Shown piece by piece: positions 52,989 to 61,944 of a stretch of DNA of 64,000 nucleotides. The translations under genes were made by a program, and so were the position numbers. The stretch is from positions 4,475 through 68,474 of the forward strand of contig CAZJDB010000154.1 of NCBI GenBank assembly GCA_964544695.1. Reading direction: 5' to 3'. Position 1 is the first letter of the stretch. The number at the start of each line of letters is the position of its first letter. The DNA comes from Dinghuibacter sp964544695. Lineage in GTDB: Bacteria; Bacteroidota; Bacteroidia; Chitinophagales; Chitinophagaceae. The notes under the pieces were generated by a model, which saw only the letters and a list, made by a program, of their open reading frames with translations, made no database searches and was not told the DNA's origin.

Positions 52989-53597
52989 ATGAAAATCTTT
53001 TGTGTAGGGAGAAACTATGCAGAACACGCTAAGGAACTAGGAAACGATATACCCGAGGAACCTGTCATCTTCATGAAGCCCAAAAGTGCGCTCCTGCAGA
53101 CACATATGCCGTTTTACTATCCTGAGTTTACCAATGAGCTGCATTATGAAGTGGAGCTCGTTCTGCGCGTCAGCAAAAACGGAAAGTATATACAAGACCG
53201 TTACGCTTCCCGGTATTACAACGGGATCACAGTGGGTATCGACTTTACGGCCAGGGACATCCAGCAGGATCTGAAGCAAAAGGGGCTGCCTTGGGAAAAA
53301 GCCAAGGCCTGGGATAACTCGGCGGCCATAGGCACCTGGAAGGACTTGAACGCAGACCACCGGAAGCACGTCAATTTCTGCCTGTACAAGAATAAGGAAT
53401 TGGTGCAGCAAGGCAATAGCGGCAATATGCTGTTCAACTTCGATAAAATTGTGGCGAATATTTCCCAATATTTCTCCCTCAATATCGGGGACATCATCTT
53501 TACGGGTACCCCTGCAGGGGTCGGGGAATGCGTAGTGGGAGACGAACTGGAGGCATTTCTGGAGGACGATTCCCTGTTAAAGGTCGAAATCAAGTAG
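52989..53597 (+). CDS. fumarylacetoacetate hydrolase (FAH) family protein
   Basis: 202 residues from the ATG at 52989 (MKIFCVGRNYAEHAKEL). Further on are VIFMKPKSALL, HYEVELVLRV with the metal-binding Glu, VGIDFTARDIQ, WDNSAAIG, and GDIIFTGTPAGVG. This is the short FAH-fold hydrolase/decarboxylase type, which acts on small ketoacids such as oxaloacetate. The exact substrate is unknown. It is 50 bases after pth and 39 before the E1 gene. Confidence 0.85.
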   Translation: MKIFCVGRNYAEHAKELGNDIPEEPVIFMKPKSALLQTHMPFYYPEFTNELHYEVELVLRVSKNGKYIQDRYASRYYNGITVGIDFTARDIQQDLKQKGLPWEKAKAWDNSAAIGTWKDLNADHRKHVNFCLYKNKELVQQGNSGNMLFNFDKIVANISQYFSLNIGDIIFTGTPAGVGECVVGDELEAFLEDDSLLKVEIK

Positions 53598-53636
53598 GCC
53601 TTTTTTTATGCCCACCCGGAAAACGAATGTTAGTTT

Positions 53637-55688
53637 ATGGCGGACACCGAATTATTGCTGAAAGCCTATCGCCTGATGTGCCTGGCGGCTGCCATGGCCG
53701 AGACTTATGAACGCAACCGGAATATTGCCAAATATGTCCATTCCACATCCAGGGGTCATGAAGCCATCCAACTGGCCACTGCCTTCCACCTCCAGCCCCG
53801 GGATTTCGTAAGCCCCTATTACCGCGACGAAAGCCTTCTCCTGGGCCTGGGCTTCACGCCCGGGGAATTGATGCTTCAATTGCTGGCCAAAGGGGATGAC
53901 CCATTTACAGGCGGAAGGGAATATTATTCGCATCCCAATTCAAGGGACCCCCAAAAACCGACCATCATCCATCAAAGCAGCGCCACGGGCATGCAGGCCA
54001 TACCCACCACGGGGATCGCCCAGGGTTTGCAATACCTGGAGGCAATCGGACGGCCCTGGAGCGAAAGCCCGTCCGTCGTGGTCTGCTCCCTGGGCGATGC
54101 CAGCGTCACCGAAGGAGAGGTTAGCGAGGCTTTCCAGTTTGCCGTCCTGAAAAAACTGCCCATCATCTACCTCGTCCAGGATAACGGTTGGGGCATCAGC
54201 GTGCACGCTTCAGAAAGCCGGGCCATGGACGCCTACACCTATGCCGGCGGGTTCACCGGGATGCATCGGATAAAGGTGGACGGAGCCTCCTTCGAGGATA
54301 GTTTCCGCACCATGGAAGAGGTGTTCGCCCATGTGCGCCTTCACAAGGAGCCCTGGCTGGTCCACGCGCGCGTCCCCCTGCTGGGTCACCATACCAGCGG
54401 GGTGCGCAAGGAATTTTACCGCGATGAGCGTGATTTGGCGGCCCACGCCCAGGATGACCCCCTTCCCAGGTTAAGGAACCTGCTTTGGGAACGCGGCGTA
54501 CCCGCCGAGCGTCTGGAAAGTATTGCCGCCTCCGCAAGGGAAAGGGTTGCCGTGGACTTCAAAGCCGCCGTGGAAGCCCCCGATCCCGACCCGGCTACCG
54601 TGGGAGATCACGTCTTTGTACCGACGTCAATAACGGCAGAGCGAGGCGACCGTGTACCGAAAGACGGCGAAAAAGTAATGATGGTCGATGCGGCCCTGCA
54701 CGCCCTGGAAGAAATATTAAAAGACCACCCCGAAGCCCTGTTCTACGGTCAGGATGTAGGCCGCCGCCTGGGTGGCGTCTTTCGGGAAGCCGCCACGCTT
54801 GCCCAGAAATTCGGGGATCACCGCGTCTTCAACACGGCCATACAGGAAGCCTACATCATCGGTTCCACCGTCGGCCTGACGGCCCTTGGGCTCAAACCCG
54901 TGGTGGAGGTCCAGTTCGCCGATTATATATACCCGGGAATGAACCAACTGGTTACGGAGATCTCAAAGTCCTGTTACCTGAGTGCGGGAAAATTCCCCCA
55001 GTCCACCATTATTCGGGTTCCCATAGGCGCTTACGGGGGCGGCGGACCCTATCATAGCGGAAGCATAGAAACGACCCTGCTTTCCATCAAGGGCATCAAG
55101 GTGGCCTACCCCTCCAATGCGGCCGATATGAAAGGCTTGATGAAAGCCGCCTTCCTGGACCCCAATCCCGTCATCATGCTCGAGCACAAGGGGCTCTATT
55201 GGAGTAAGGTGCCCGGGACCGAAAACGCGCGCCAAATCGAACCGGCACAGGATTATATCCTTCCCCTTGGAAAAGGGTGCATCGTGCGGGCTGCTGATCC
55301 CGCGGCCGTTAAAAACGGCGAAAGTTGTTGCGTGATCACCTATGGGATGGGCGTATATTGGGCGGTGGCCGCCGCCACGCGATTGAATAACCAGGTCGAA
55401 GTCATCGACCTGCGGACCCTGTTCCCCCTGGATGAAGACCTCGTCATGTCGACCGTGAAGCGTCATGGTAAATGCCTGGTTCTCACTGAAGAACAACAAA
55501 ATAATTCCTTCGCCGAAGCCCTGGCTTCCCGGATCAGCCGGGAATGCTTCCCCTGGCTGGACGCTCCGGTTGAGGTCCAGGGAGCCCTGAACCTGCCCGC
55601 AGTACCCATGAATGCCGCCCTGGAAGCGGCCATGTTACCCGGTCCTGATAAGGTATTCCACCGCTTACAAATTCTTTTGCAATCCTGA
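53637..55688 (+). CDS. fused alpha/beta 2-oxoacid dehydrogenase E1 (branched-chain/pyruvate type)
   Basis: 683 residues. The first part (about 1-330) is an E1-alpha subunit: GHEAIQLATAF, YYRDESLLLGLG, SLGDASVTEGEV (thiamine diphosphate site), and DNGWGISV. The second (about 350-683) is an E1-beta subunit with GQDVGRRLGGVFR, NTAIQEAYIIG, VEVQFADYIYPGMNQ, RVPIGAYGGGGPYHSG, and VIDLRTLFPLDEDLV. Such fusions occur in Bacteroidota and pass acyl groups to an E2 encoded elsewhere, as none is adjacent here. The substrate could be branched-chain ketoacids or pyruvate. Confidence 0.9.
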   Translation: MADTELLLKAYRLMCLAAAMAETYERNRNIAKYVHSTSRGHEAIQLATAFHLQPRDFVSPYYRDESLLLGLGFTPGELMLQLLAKGDDPFTGGREYYSHPNSRDPQKPTIIHQSSATGMQAIPTTGIAQGLQYLEAIGRPWSESPSVVVCSLGDASVTEGEVSEAFQFAVLKKLPIIYLVQDNGWGISVHASESRAMDAYTYAGGFTGMHRIKVDGASFEDSFRTMEEVFAHVRLHKEPWLVHARVPLLGHHTSGVRKEFYRDERDLAAHAQDDPLPRLRNLLWERGVPAERLESIAASARERVAVDFKAAVEAPDPDPATVGDHVFVPTSITAERGDRVPKDGEKVMMVDAALHALEEILKDHPEALFYGQDVGRRLGGVFREAATLAQKFGDHRVFNTAIQEAYIIGSTVGLTALGLKPVVEVQFADYIYPGMNQLVTEISKSCYLSAGKFPQSTIIRVPIGAYGGGGPYHSGSIETTLLSIKGIKVAYPSNAADMKGLMKAAFLDPNPVIMLEHKGLYWSKVPGTENARQIEPAQDYILPLGKGCIVRAADPAAVKNGESCCVITYGMGVYWAVAAATRLNNQVEVIDLRTLFPLDEDLVMSTVKRHGKCLVLTEEQQNNSFAEALASRISRECFPWLDAPVEVQGALNLPAVPMNAALEAAMLPGPDKVFHRLQILLQS

Positions 55689-56022
55689 GTTGATTCGAAT
55701 TTGCCTAGTTTCATCCGATCATCCCAGGCATGCACCGCTCACAAGGAAGATTTACCAGATTATATGGGAATTGTCGTCACGAAGGGAATCGTAGATATCT
55801 TTATTCATTGAACCTTACGGATTTTAACCCGGATCTGTACAAATATTAATCATGAAAGCTTCGCTTATACGAAGGCTTTTCCATTTGTCCACATTTGGGT
55901 TTTTCATGCAAATAATATTGTTCATTTTGTCGTTTATTGTAACGCCATGAATCCCCCCAACGTCTTATAAAGGCGTGAGGGTAATTAAAGTATAGCCAAT
56001 AATTAAACGCGTAACGCTGTTT
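55689..56022. other. 334-base gene-free stretch
   Basis: AT-rich in its second half. It holds the hairpin at 55855-55880. A 68-codon minus-strand frame at 55846-56052 looks like a chance ORF. No promoter with a full TAnnTTTG box was found before the gene at 56023, and no terminal inverted repeats of an insertion sequence were seen. Confidence 0.6.
55855..55880 (+). terminator. possible terminator after the fused E1 gene
   Basis: AAAGC-TTCG pairs with CGAA-GCTTT around loop CTTATA, with one bulged G. Only a short T run follows, so it is weak. It lies about 170 bases after the E1 stop. Confidence 0.45.
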
Positions 56023-56694
56023 ATGAAAAACAAAATGATGAAGGGCGCTCATCTCACCGAGAGGAAGTGTAAGGAGATCATCCGCCTTTTCTGTGAGGAC
56101 CTGACCGCCACCCAGATTGCCGATGTCAGCGGCGTCAGCAGGGTCACGATCAACAATTACCTAAAGCTCATCCGGACGCACATCGCCAAGTATTGCGAGG
56201 AGCACAACCCGCGCTATCGCATGGCTGGGGCATTTTCGTTTATGCCCATTCACGCCGGGGCCGTGTCGGGATTCCCTGATGAGCAGGAGGAAATGGGTTG
56301 GTTGTATGGCATTGCCCGCCATGAGAAGAAGCTGTTTGTAGACATGCTCACCCGGCAGGAGTACGAACAATTACTCCAGGGCGTTTCCAACAGGTCCCCG
56401 CATTACACGGCCCTGGCGGACATTTCAATGTGGCGCCTTACGAAACTCGAACCCCCATCCCTGCAGGCTTCCCTGCAAGACCAGGATGAGTACGACGTCT
56501 TTTGGTTCATGACCAAAAGCCGCTTGTCCAAGTTCAGGGGGTTGAACCGGAGTACCGCATGGCTGCACGTAAAGGAGTGTGAGTTCAGGTATAATTACCG
56601 CGCCGAGGACCTTTTCAAGTTATTGACCTACATCATACAACGTAGGCCCCTGCATTATTCTAAAGGGCTGGCTCTGGAGATGGAAAAAAAATAG
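56023..56694 (+). CDS. IS1595-like transposase-derived protein lacking the catalytic residues
   Basis: 223 residues. The N-terminus is a helix-turn-helix resembling IS1595/ISXO2 transposases (LFCEDLTATQIADVSGVSRV). The C-terminus also matches that family: FWFMTKSRLSKFRGLNRSTA, then HVKECEFRYN. Between them, where such transposases carry an acidic EIDE-type triad start, the text reads GAFSFMPIHAGAV with no Asp-Glu pair. The last catalytic position also reads YDVFWF rather than an N/E-based motif. The frame is intact and full length, and no terminal repeats were seen. This suggests a domesticated DNA-binding protein. Possible role: regulator of the sugar genes downstream; unproven. Confidence 0.6.
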   Translation: MKNKMMKGAHLTERKCKEIIRLFCEDLTATQIADVSGVSRVTINNYLKLIRTHIAKYCEEHNPRYRMAGAFSFMPIHAGAVSGFPDEQEEMGWLYGIARHEKKLFVDMLTRQEYEQLLQGVSNRSPHYTALADISMWRLTKLEPPSLQASLQDQDEYDVFWFMTKSRLSKFRGLNRSTAWLHVKECEFRYNYRAEDLFKLLTYIIQRRPLHYSKGLALEMEKK

Positions 56695-56861
56695 CAACCT
56701 ACCCTTGTAAGGACTCTAAGGATAAGTTGCTACCACAATTTTCTCATGTCTGCCCGGTGAAGGTGGGTGTTACCACCCCTAAGCAGGATCAAGATAGCGA
56801 TTTTTTAATATTCCCGTGTATACGTGGAAGAAAATTCCTGTTGACGTCTAGGACCACGAAG

Positions 56862-56890
56862 ACTGCGCAAACCATTGCGCAGTTTTTTTT
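56862..56890 (+). terminator. strong Rho-independent terminator before the sugar porter gene
   Basis: ACTGCGCAA and TTGCGCAGT form a perfect nine-base stem with loop ACCA and eight T follow. It lies 172 bases after the transposase-like gene and 41 before the porter ATG. It could end the upstream transcript or act as an attenuator. A small hairpin GGTGG/CCACC (about 56763-56778) lies before it. Confidence 0.85.
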
Positions 56891-56930
56891 CTGAGTGCAG
56901 CGTACTTGCAATGTATATTTATGCAAACGA

Positions 56931-58250
56931 ATGCAAATGAAAGGATATGTGATCCTGATTGCCTCTGTTGCTGCGCTGGGCGGTCTCTTGTTCGGTTTCG
57001 ATACGGCCGTCATCGCAGGGACCACTTCCTATATCACAAAATATTTTTCGCTGACCAACTGGCAACTGGGATTGGCGGTCGCCGCCACATCCCTGGGCTG
57101 TATCGGGGGTGCCTTTGTCTCGGGACGGCTCGCTGATCGCTTCGGCCGCAAAAAGATCATGCTACTCACCGCCATCCTGTATATGGTAGCCGCCATTGGC
57201 AGTGGACTTGCCGGGACCTTTGCGACTTTGGTCATTTACCGTATCGTTGGAGGCGTGGCCATTGGCCTGGCTTCGGCGATTGCCCCCATTTACATTTCGG
57301 AGATCGCCCCTGCCGGGGAAAGGGGACGCCTTGGGATGTTGCAGCAATTGGCCATCGTCATCGGGATCCTGCTTTCCTCCTTGTCCAATTACCTTATAGC
57401 CCGGGTGGAAATCGACGATCCCTGGAGGTATATGCTGGGCATCGCTTTCCTTCCTTCCCTCGCCTTCTTTCTCTTGTTGTTACTTGTTCCTGAAAGCCCG
57501 CGCTGGCTGATCCTGAAGGGGAAGACCGCCCAGGGAGAGCGCATCTTCGCCAGGATATCCCCGGATGCAAAGGCCCTGGTGGAGGCCGTATTGGCAGAAA
57601 CCGCGAGTCATGTGATCGCCCCCTTTCGGGAAATCTTCACCCATCGTTACCGCAGGGTGGTATTCATTGGCTTTTGTTTTGCCAGCCTCGCCCAACTGAC
57701 GGGGATCAACATCATCTTTTATTACGCCCCCCTGATTTTTCAAACGACGCACATGGGGGGAAGCGCCCTTTTTCAAACCCTCCTCCTTGGCATAGACAAT
57801 CTTGTGTTCACCGTGGTAGCCTTTTGGATGATCGACCGGCTGGGGCGGAAAAAGCTCTTGCTGGCAGGTTCAGTGATCATGACGCTGTGCCTGGCGTTCC
57901 TGGGGATCCTGTTTTGGAAACAAGCCACGAACAACGTGTACGTGTTGGCGGGCATGTTCTTGTACATCGCGGGCTTTGCGTGTTCCTGGGGCGTTGTCCT
58001 TTGGGTGTACGTCGCTGAGATTTTCCCCAACCGTATCCGGGGCTCGGCCACCTCCATGGCGGTGACGGGGAACTGGACCGCCAATACCCTGGTCGTCCTG
58101 ACCTTTCCCCAGATACTGGCTACCCTCAAGGGCGGCCCGACCTTCCTCGTCTATGCGGCCCTGAATGCGGGCATGATTTGGTTTGTCTGGAAATATGTTT
58201 TTGAAACTAAAGGGATACCCCTGGAAAAAATAGAGGGCGCCTATACATGA
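56931..58250 (+). CDS. MFS sugar porter
   Basis: 439 residues from the ATG at 56931; an ATG at 56937 is an equal alternative. Twelve hydrophobic helices with sugar porter signatures: GGLLFGFDTAVIAG in helix 1, GRLADRFGRKK in the loop 2-3, and PESPRWL after helix 6. The QLTGINIIFYYAP element is in helix 7. It imports a sugar with protons across the inner membrane. Its stop overlaps the GH32 start (ATGA), so the two are coupled. The sugar is probably fructose or sucrose by context. Confidence 0.9.
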   Translation: MQMKGYVILIASVAALGGLLFGFDTAVIAGTTSYITKYFSLTNWQLGLAVAATSLGCIGGAFVSGRLADRFGRKKIMLLTAILYMVAAIGSGLAGTFATLVIYRIVGGVAIGLASAIAPIYISEIAPAGERGRLGMLQQLAIVIGILLSSLSNYLIARVEIDDPWRYMLGIAFLPSLAFFLLLLLVPESPRWLILKGKTAQGERIFARISPDAKALVEAVLAETASHVIAPFREIFTHRYRRVVFIGFCFASLAQLTGINIIFYYAPLIFQTTHMGGSALFQTLLLGIDNLVFTVVAFWMIDRLGRKKLLLAGSVIMTLCLAFLGILFWKQATNNVYVLAGMFLYIAGFACSWGVVLWVYVAEIFPNRIRGSATSMAVTGNWTANTLVVLTFPQILATLKGGPTFLVYAALNAGMIWFVWKYVFETKGIPLEKIEGAYT

Positions 58251-59734
58251 GAACCTTACTCGTAACCCTCTTGTGTTGTTGGGGCATGGGCGCCCTGGCT
58301 CAATGGCGTCCCTTGTATCATTTCACCCCGGAAAAATTCTGGACCAACGACCCCAACGGTTTAATCTATCTCCATGGGGTTTATCAACTATACAACCAGC
58401 AAAACCCATACGGGAATGAATGGGGACACATGAGCTGGGGCCACGCCTCCAGCACGGACCTGGTCCACTGGAAGCACCTCCCTTTGGCCATGCCGGAATC
58501 TGTGGAGGGCCCTGATACGACGTGGCGATATTCGGGCTGCGCCGTATTCGACGCGCACAATACCTGCGGGTACTGCAAGGGCGGAGGATGCATCGTGGCC
58601 ATCTACACGGCCGATCAACCCAACCGGCACCGCGAGTCACAGTATATGGCCTACAGTAACGATGGGGGTATGACCTTTACCAACTATGGAGGAAATCCCG
58701 TGCTGGACCTGGGCCTCAGCGATTTCAGGGATCCGAATGTCAGTTGGAATGCGCAACTTGGACGCTGGTTGATGGTGGTTTCCATGGTGGGGGATCACCA
58801 GGTGCGCTTTTATACCTCACCCGACCTGAAGGTGTGGACCCTCCTGAGCAGTTTCGGCCCCCTGGGATTTGCAGGGGGTATTTGGGAATGCCCTTCGTTT
58901 TTCCAATTACCCGTGGAAGGAAAACCGGGCGTGCGTAAATGGGTGCTCACCCTTTCCTCTCCCGCTCCCCACGGAGGACCCTTCGTGCAATATTTCATCG
59001 GGGACTTCGATGGGAAGAATTTTGTATGTCCGTCGGGCGATGTCCATCCATTTGACTATGGCAATACGTTTTACGCCTCCATTCCCTGGAGCGGAATGCG
59101 GACGTATCTTGGATGGATCGTGCCCGAGGCGAGGCCCACGTGGCCCTGGAGGGGATGCATGTCCATACCCCGGGACCTTTCCATTCGCGAAACGACCAAG
59201 GGGTATATTCTCGTGCAGGAGCCCGCGGCATTGATCCGCCAGGCTTTGCCCACGCTCAGCGGGCATCGGGAATACACATTGCGATCCGTGCACGATTCCT
59301 TGCAGTTGCCAGGCAATGCCTGGTGGCTGGAGGGGGACCTTCGCCCCGGAACCTCTGCCCGTGTGGGCTTGCGGATCGCGCGTAACCCGGCGACGGGGGA
59401 AGAAACCGTTATCGGCTACGATAAAATCCTGGGCGCAGTATACGTGGACCGCAGCCATTCGGACACCAGCGGACTGAGCCGGGACAAGTTATTCCAGGTC
59501 ATCCCCGCCGTACCGGAAAACGGCGTCGTACACCTTGAGATCCTCCTGGACAAGTCCACATTGGAGGTCTTCGTGAACCATGGAGAAGCGGCGCTGACGA
59601 CGCTCATCTTCCCTGGAAAGGGCGCGGGAGAATTGAGCGCTTTTGCCTCCGGCGGGTCCGCCATGCTGGAGCACCTGCGCGTGTGGAATTTGGATAATCT
59701 ACCTGACGTGCCGGAGGCACGTCCAAATCATTAA
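58247..59734 (+). CDS. GH32 family fructan/sucrose hydrolase, secreted
   Basis: 495 residues with a signal peptide (LLVTLLCCWGMGALAQ). GH32 catalytic elements are complete: the nucleophile in WTNDPNG (Asp35), DFRDPNV with the RDP motif, and WECPSFF with the acid/base Glu. The C-terminal beta-sandwich ends with LEVFVNHGE. It should cleave beta-fructosides such as levan, inulin or sucrose outside the cytoplasm. Overlap with the porter gene by 4 bases shows a two-gene operon. Confidence 0.92.
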   Translation: MRTLLVTLLCCWGMGALAQWRPLYHFTPEKFWTNDPNGLIYLHGVYQLYNQQNPYGNEWGHMSWGHASSTDLVHWKHLPLAMPESVEGPDTTWRYSGCAVFDAHNTCGYCKGGGCIVAIYTADQPNRHRESQYMAYSNDGGMTFTNYGGNPVLDLGLSDFRDPNVSWNAQLGRWLMVVSMVGDHQVRFYTSPDLKVWTLLSSFGPLGFAGGIWECPSFFQLPVEGKPGVRKWVLTLSSPAPHGGPFVQYFIGDFDGKNFVCPSGDVHPFDYGNTFYASIPWSGMRTYLGWIVPEARPTWPWRGCMSIPRDLSIRETTKGYILVQEPAALIRQALPTLSGHREYTLRSVHDSLQLPGNAWWLEGDLRPGTSARVGLRIARNPATGEETVIGYDKILGAVYVDRSHSDTSGLSRDKLFQVIPAVPENGVVHLEILLDKSTLEVFVNHGEAALTTLIFPGKGAGELSAFASGGSAMLEHLRVWNLDNLPDVPEARPNH

Positions 59735-59739
59735 ATTTG
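59732..59739 (+). promoter_or_regulatory. -7 box of the thioredoxin-like gene, overlapping the GH32 stop
   Basis: TAAATTTG is a full match and its first three bases are the GH32 stop codon. It ends 7 bases before the ATG at 59747, so the downstream gene may be leaderless. It could also be cotranscribed with GH32. Confidence 0.45.
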
Positions 59740-59746
59740 TTTGGTA

Positions 59747-60241
59747 ATGCATATCCCACTACTCCTCTGGGCGCTCCTCGCCCTGGCACCGCAGCAGCCG
59801 GGGGCCGATTCCGCCCATATCCCCGATTTCGATATCTCCCTGGTAGACGGGGCCCACTTCAAAAAAAGCGATCTGAAGGCCCACACTCCAGTAATGATCG
59901 TTTACTATTCCCCCACGTGCGAACATTGTCAGCACTTCGGGCAGACACTGGCCGATCACATAGGCACGTTCAAAAACGCCCAGATCGTCATGGTCACTTT
60001 CCGCCCTGTGAATGAAGTCGCGGACTTCACGCGGATATGCCACCTCAACGGGACGCCCGCGATCATCGGTACCGAGGGACTTACCTTTTTGGTGCAGCAC
60101 CACTATGCCGTACAGCGTTTTCCCTTTGTCGCTACCTACGACAAGCACGGACACCTTTCCGGGATATTCCGGGATCCCCCCGCGATGGATACCTTAGTCC
60201 AAAGCCTTTTTGGTAAGGGTTCTCCTGGGGAAGTTAAATAG
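59747..60241 (+). CDS. periplasmic thioredoxin-like protein (CEHC)
   Basis: 164 residues from the ATG at 59747, with a signal peptide (HIPLLLWALLALAPQQ). A thioredoxin-like fold with the active-site motif CEHC after VYYSPT. The cis-proline segment FPFVATYDKHG is near the C-terminus. It is probably an exported disulfide reductase or TlpA/ResA-like protein; the partner is unknown. The last 48 bases overlap the convergent terC gene. Confidence 0.75.
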   Translation: MHIPLLLWALLALAPQQPGADSAHIPDFDISLVDGAHFKKSDLKAHTPVMIVYYSPTCEHCQHFGQTLADHIGTFKNAQIVMVTFRPVNEVADFTRICHLNGTPAIIGTEGLTFLVQHHYAVQRFPFVATYDKHGHLSGIFRDPPAMDTLVQSLFGKGSPGEVK

Positions 60242-60979
60242 CAGGCTGGTGACGATGGGGACGAAGAAAATGACGATGGTCAGGATGGACGTCGCGATGT
60301 CCGCCATATGACTGGCCAAAAAACGGCTTAGGGGGGAATCGGGCACGAAATGCTCGTACAGGGACAACACCAGCTTCAAGCCCAGTATCCCGATCACCAC
60401 GAAGGCCGAAGTCTCGAGGAAGGTATACGTTTCCATCAGTTTCACGAACCAGCCGGCAATCAGGCGCATGGCCAGGATGCCGATAAAGACCCCAGTGCAA
60501 ACCAGGATGATATTGGGCGTAAATGCAACGGCGGCAAAGACGTTGTCCATGGAAAAAGCCATGTCCATCAACTCCACGAGCGCCACGGTAGCCCAGAACG
60601 GGCCCAGGGCGCCGACGGTGGAACGGTACAACCAGTTCCCTTTCTTGTCGATGAATTCATCGCCCGAATCCTCACTCTGACGGCCTTTCCACCAGTCCCA
60701 AACGAGATAGAGCAGGTACAGGCCACCCACGGGCTTGAGCCACCAGATGCGGATCAGGAAGCTGGCAAAGACCATGGCGGTTCCCCTGAAGACGTAGGCG
60801 CCTAATATCCCGTAGCGCAAAGCCCTTTTCCGCTGCTTCGGTTTCAGGTCCATGACCATGGTGGCGAGTACGGCGGCGTTGTCTACTGAAAGGAGGCTTT
60901 CCAGGATCACAAGGTTGCCCACGATGAACAGGGACGGTAGGGGGTTATCCTGGATTTGCCGGAGCAGGTCTGATATCAT
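60194..60979 (-). CDS. terC: TerC-family integral membrane protein
   Basis: 261 residues with seven or so hydrophobic helices. The TerC pattern reads NLVILESLLSVDNAAVLATMV near the N-terminus, and later MAFSMDNVFAAVAF. The two acidic residues in those helices are conserved in the family and are linked to metal-ion transport and tellurite resistance. Its ATG overlaps the stop of the 319-residue gene upstream (ATGA), so it is the last gene of the Ter-type operon. Confidence 0.92.
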   Translation of the reverse strand: MISDLLRQIQDNPLPSLFIVGNLVILESLLSVDNAAVLATMVMDLKPKQRKRALRYGILGAYVFRGTAMVFASFLIRIWWLKPVGGLYLLYLVWDWWKGRQSEDSGDEFIDKKGNWLYRSTVGALGPFWATVALVELMDMAFSMDNVFAAVAFTPNIILVCTGVFIGILAMRLIAGWFVKLMETYTFLETSAFVVIGILGLKLVLSLYEHFVPDSPLSRFLASHMADIATSILTIVIFFVPIVTSLLFNFPRRTLTKKALD

Positions 60980-61935
60980 ATGGAGTCAGTATTCAGCATG
61001 GTTTTCAAAATGTTCGCCTGGATTTCGAAGTCGCTTTGGACCAGGAAGTTAATATCGGATATTTTGCGGTAATATTCTGCCAGGAGGCTTTTTACCGGGT
61101 CCGGGATATAAGTCCTGGCCGCTGCGATGTTGCTCTCCAGGCGCGTATTCTTGTCCGTGAGCTCCCGTATCAGGCGCGCCCTTTTGGAAACACCCGTTTC
61201 CGAGCCGGCATCGGGGATGTGCGCGGGGTCGACGAAAAGGAAAAGGTTGCCCGCGCCCAGGTACAAAAAATACTTTGCCGGGTCGGCAAAAGCATACACC
61301 TCCAGGGCCTGATTTCCCGCGCGCAAACCCGCATGGAAAGTACAGTGAAAATCGACCTTCAATAATTGCCCAAGCAGCCTCCTTTGGATCAGCGCATATT
61401 CGTTACTGTAGACTTCCGCGGGGTTGTACTGGATCAGTTCCCCGAAAAGCGCCGGGCTGATGTCCACGAAAAAATCAAGGGCGTAGCGCTTGCCGAATTC
61501 ATTGATGTTCCTTGAAAAGGGATATTCGTTCGACCCGTCGGACAGCGCATGGTAGAGCTTCCGAAGGGAAAGGCCGACCTTGAGCGCCTGTTTGGATTGG
61601 TCTTCGCGGAACCCGCTTTCGGTGGCGGTTGAAATTCCGAGGCCCGCGATCATTTCCCTGTTGACCTGGAGCTCGTCGTAGAGCAGGCCCACGTTTTTTT
61701 CATTGGCATGCTTGACCTTCCTCAGCAAGGCGATGACGGTATCCGTGAACTGGACGTGGAACAAGGACAGCTTGTTAATATCCAGGTCCCGGTTGTGTTC
61801 AAAGAGCTGGTGAATGACCTGGGTCTTGACATAAATCTTGTACACCATTTCGTCCTCGAAGAACGCACTCAACAGTTGCAACCTGCTGAGGATCCCCGTG
61901 GAGTCGTTCAGTATTTGCCTCAGGTTTTCGTCCAT
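60976..61935 (-). CDS. unrecognised 319-residue protein of the Ter-type operon
   Basis: 319 residues, soluble, without signal peptide or membrane helix. The first part (about 1-130) is highly helical and has heptad-like runs. The second contains strands with FHCTFHAGLRAGNQALEVYAF and KYFLYLGAGNLFLFVDPA. A last helical segment (about 250-319) may be a coiled coil. I recognise no catalytic motif. It is tightly packed between telA (9 bases) and terC (4-base overlap), so it probably belongs to the same stress-response complex. Function unknown. Confidence 0.75.
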   Translation of the reverse strand: MDENLRQILNDSTGILSRLQLLSAFFEDEMVYKIYVKTQVIHQLFEHNRDLDINKLSLFHVQFTDTVIALLRKVKHANEKNVGLLYDELQVNREMIAGLGISTATESGFREDQSKQALKVGLSLRKLYHALSDGSNEYPFSRNINEFGKRYALDFFVDISPALFGELIQYNPAEVYSNEYALIQRRLLGQLLKVDFHCTFHAGLRAGNQALEVYAFADPAKYFLYLGAGNLFLFVDPAHIPDAGSETGVSKRARLIRELTDKNTRLESNIAAARTYIPDPVKSLLAEYYRKISDINFLVQSDFEIQANILKTMLNTDSI

Positions 61936-61944
61936 CCCCCAAAG

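Noticed and set aside
55846..56052. 68-codon minus-strand ORF before the transposase-like gene
   Set aside because: Aromatic-rich, no motif, overlaps the start of the intact plus-strand gene; chance ORF in an AT-rich stretch.
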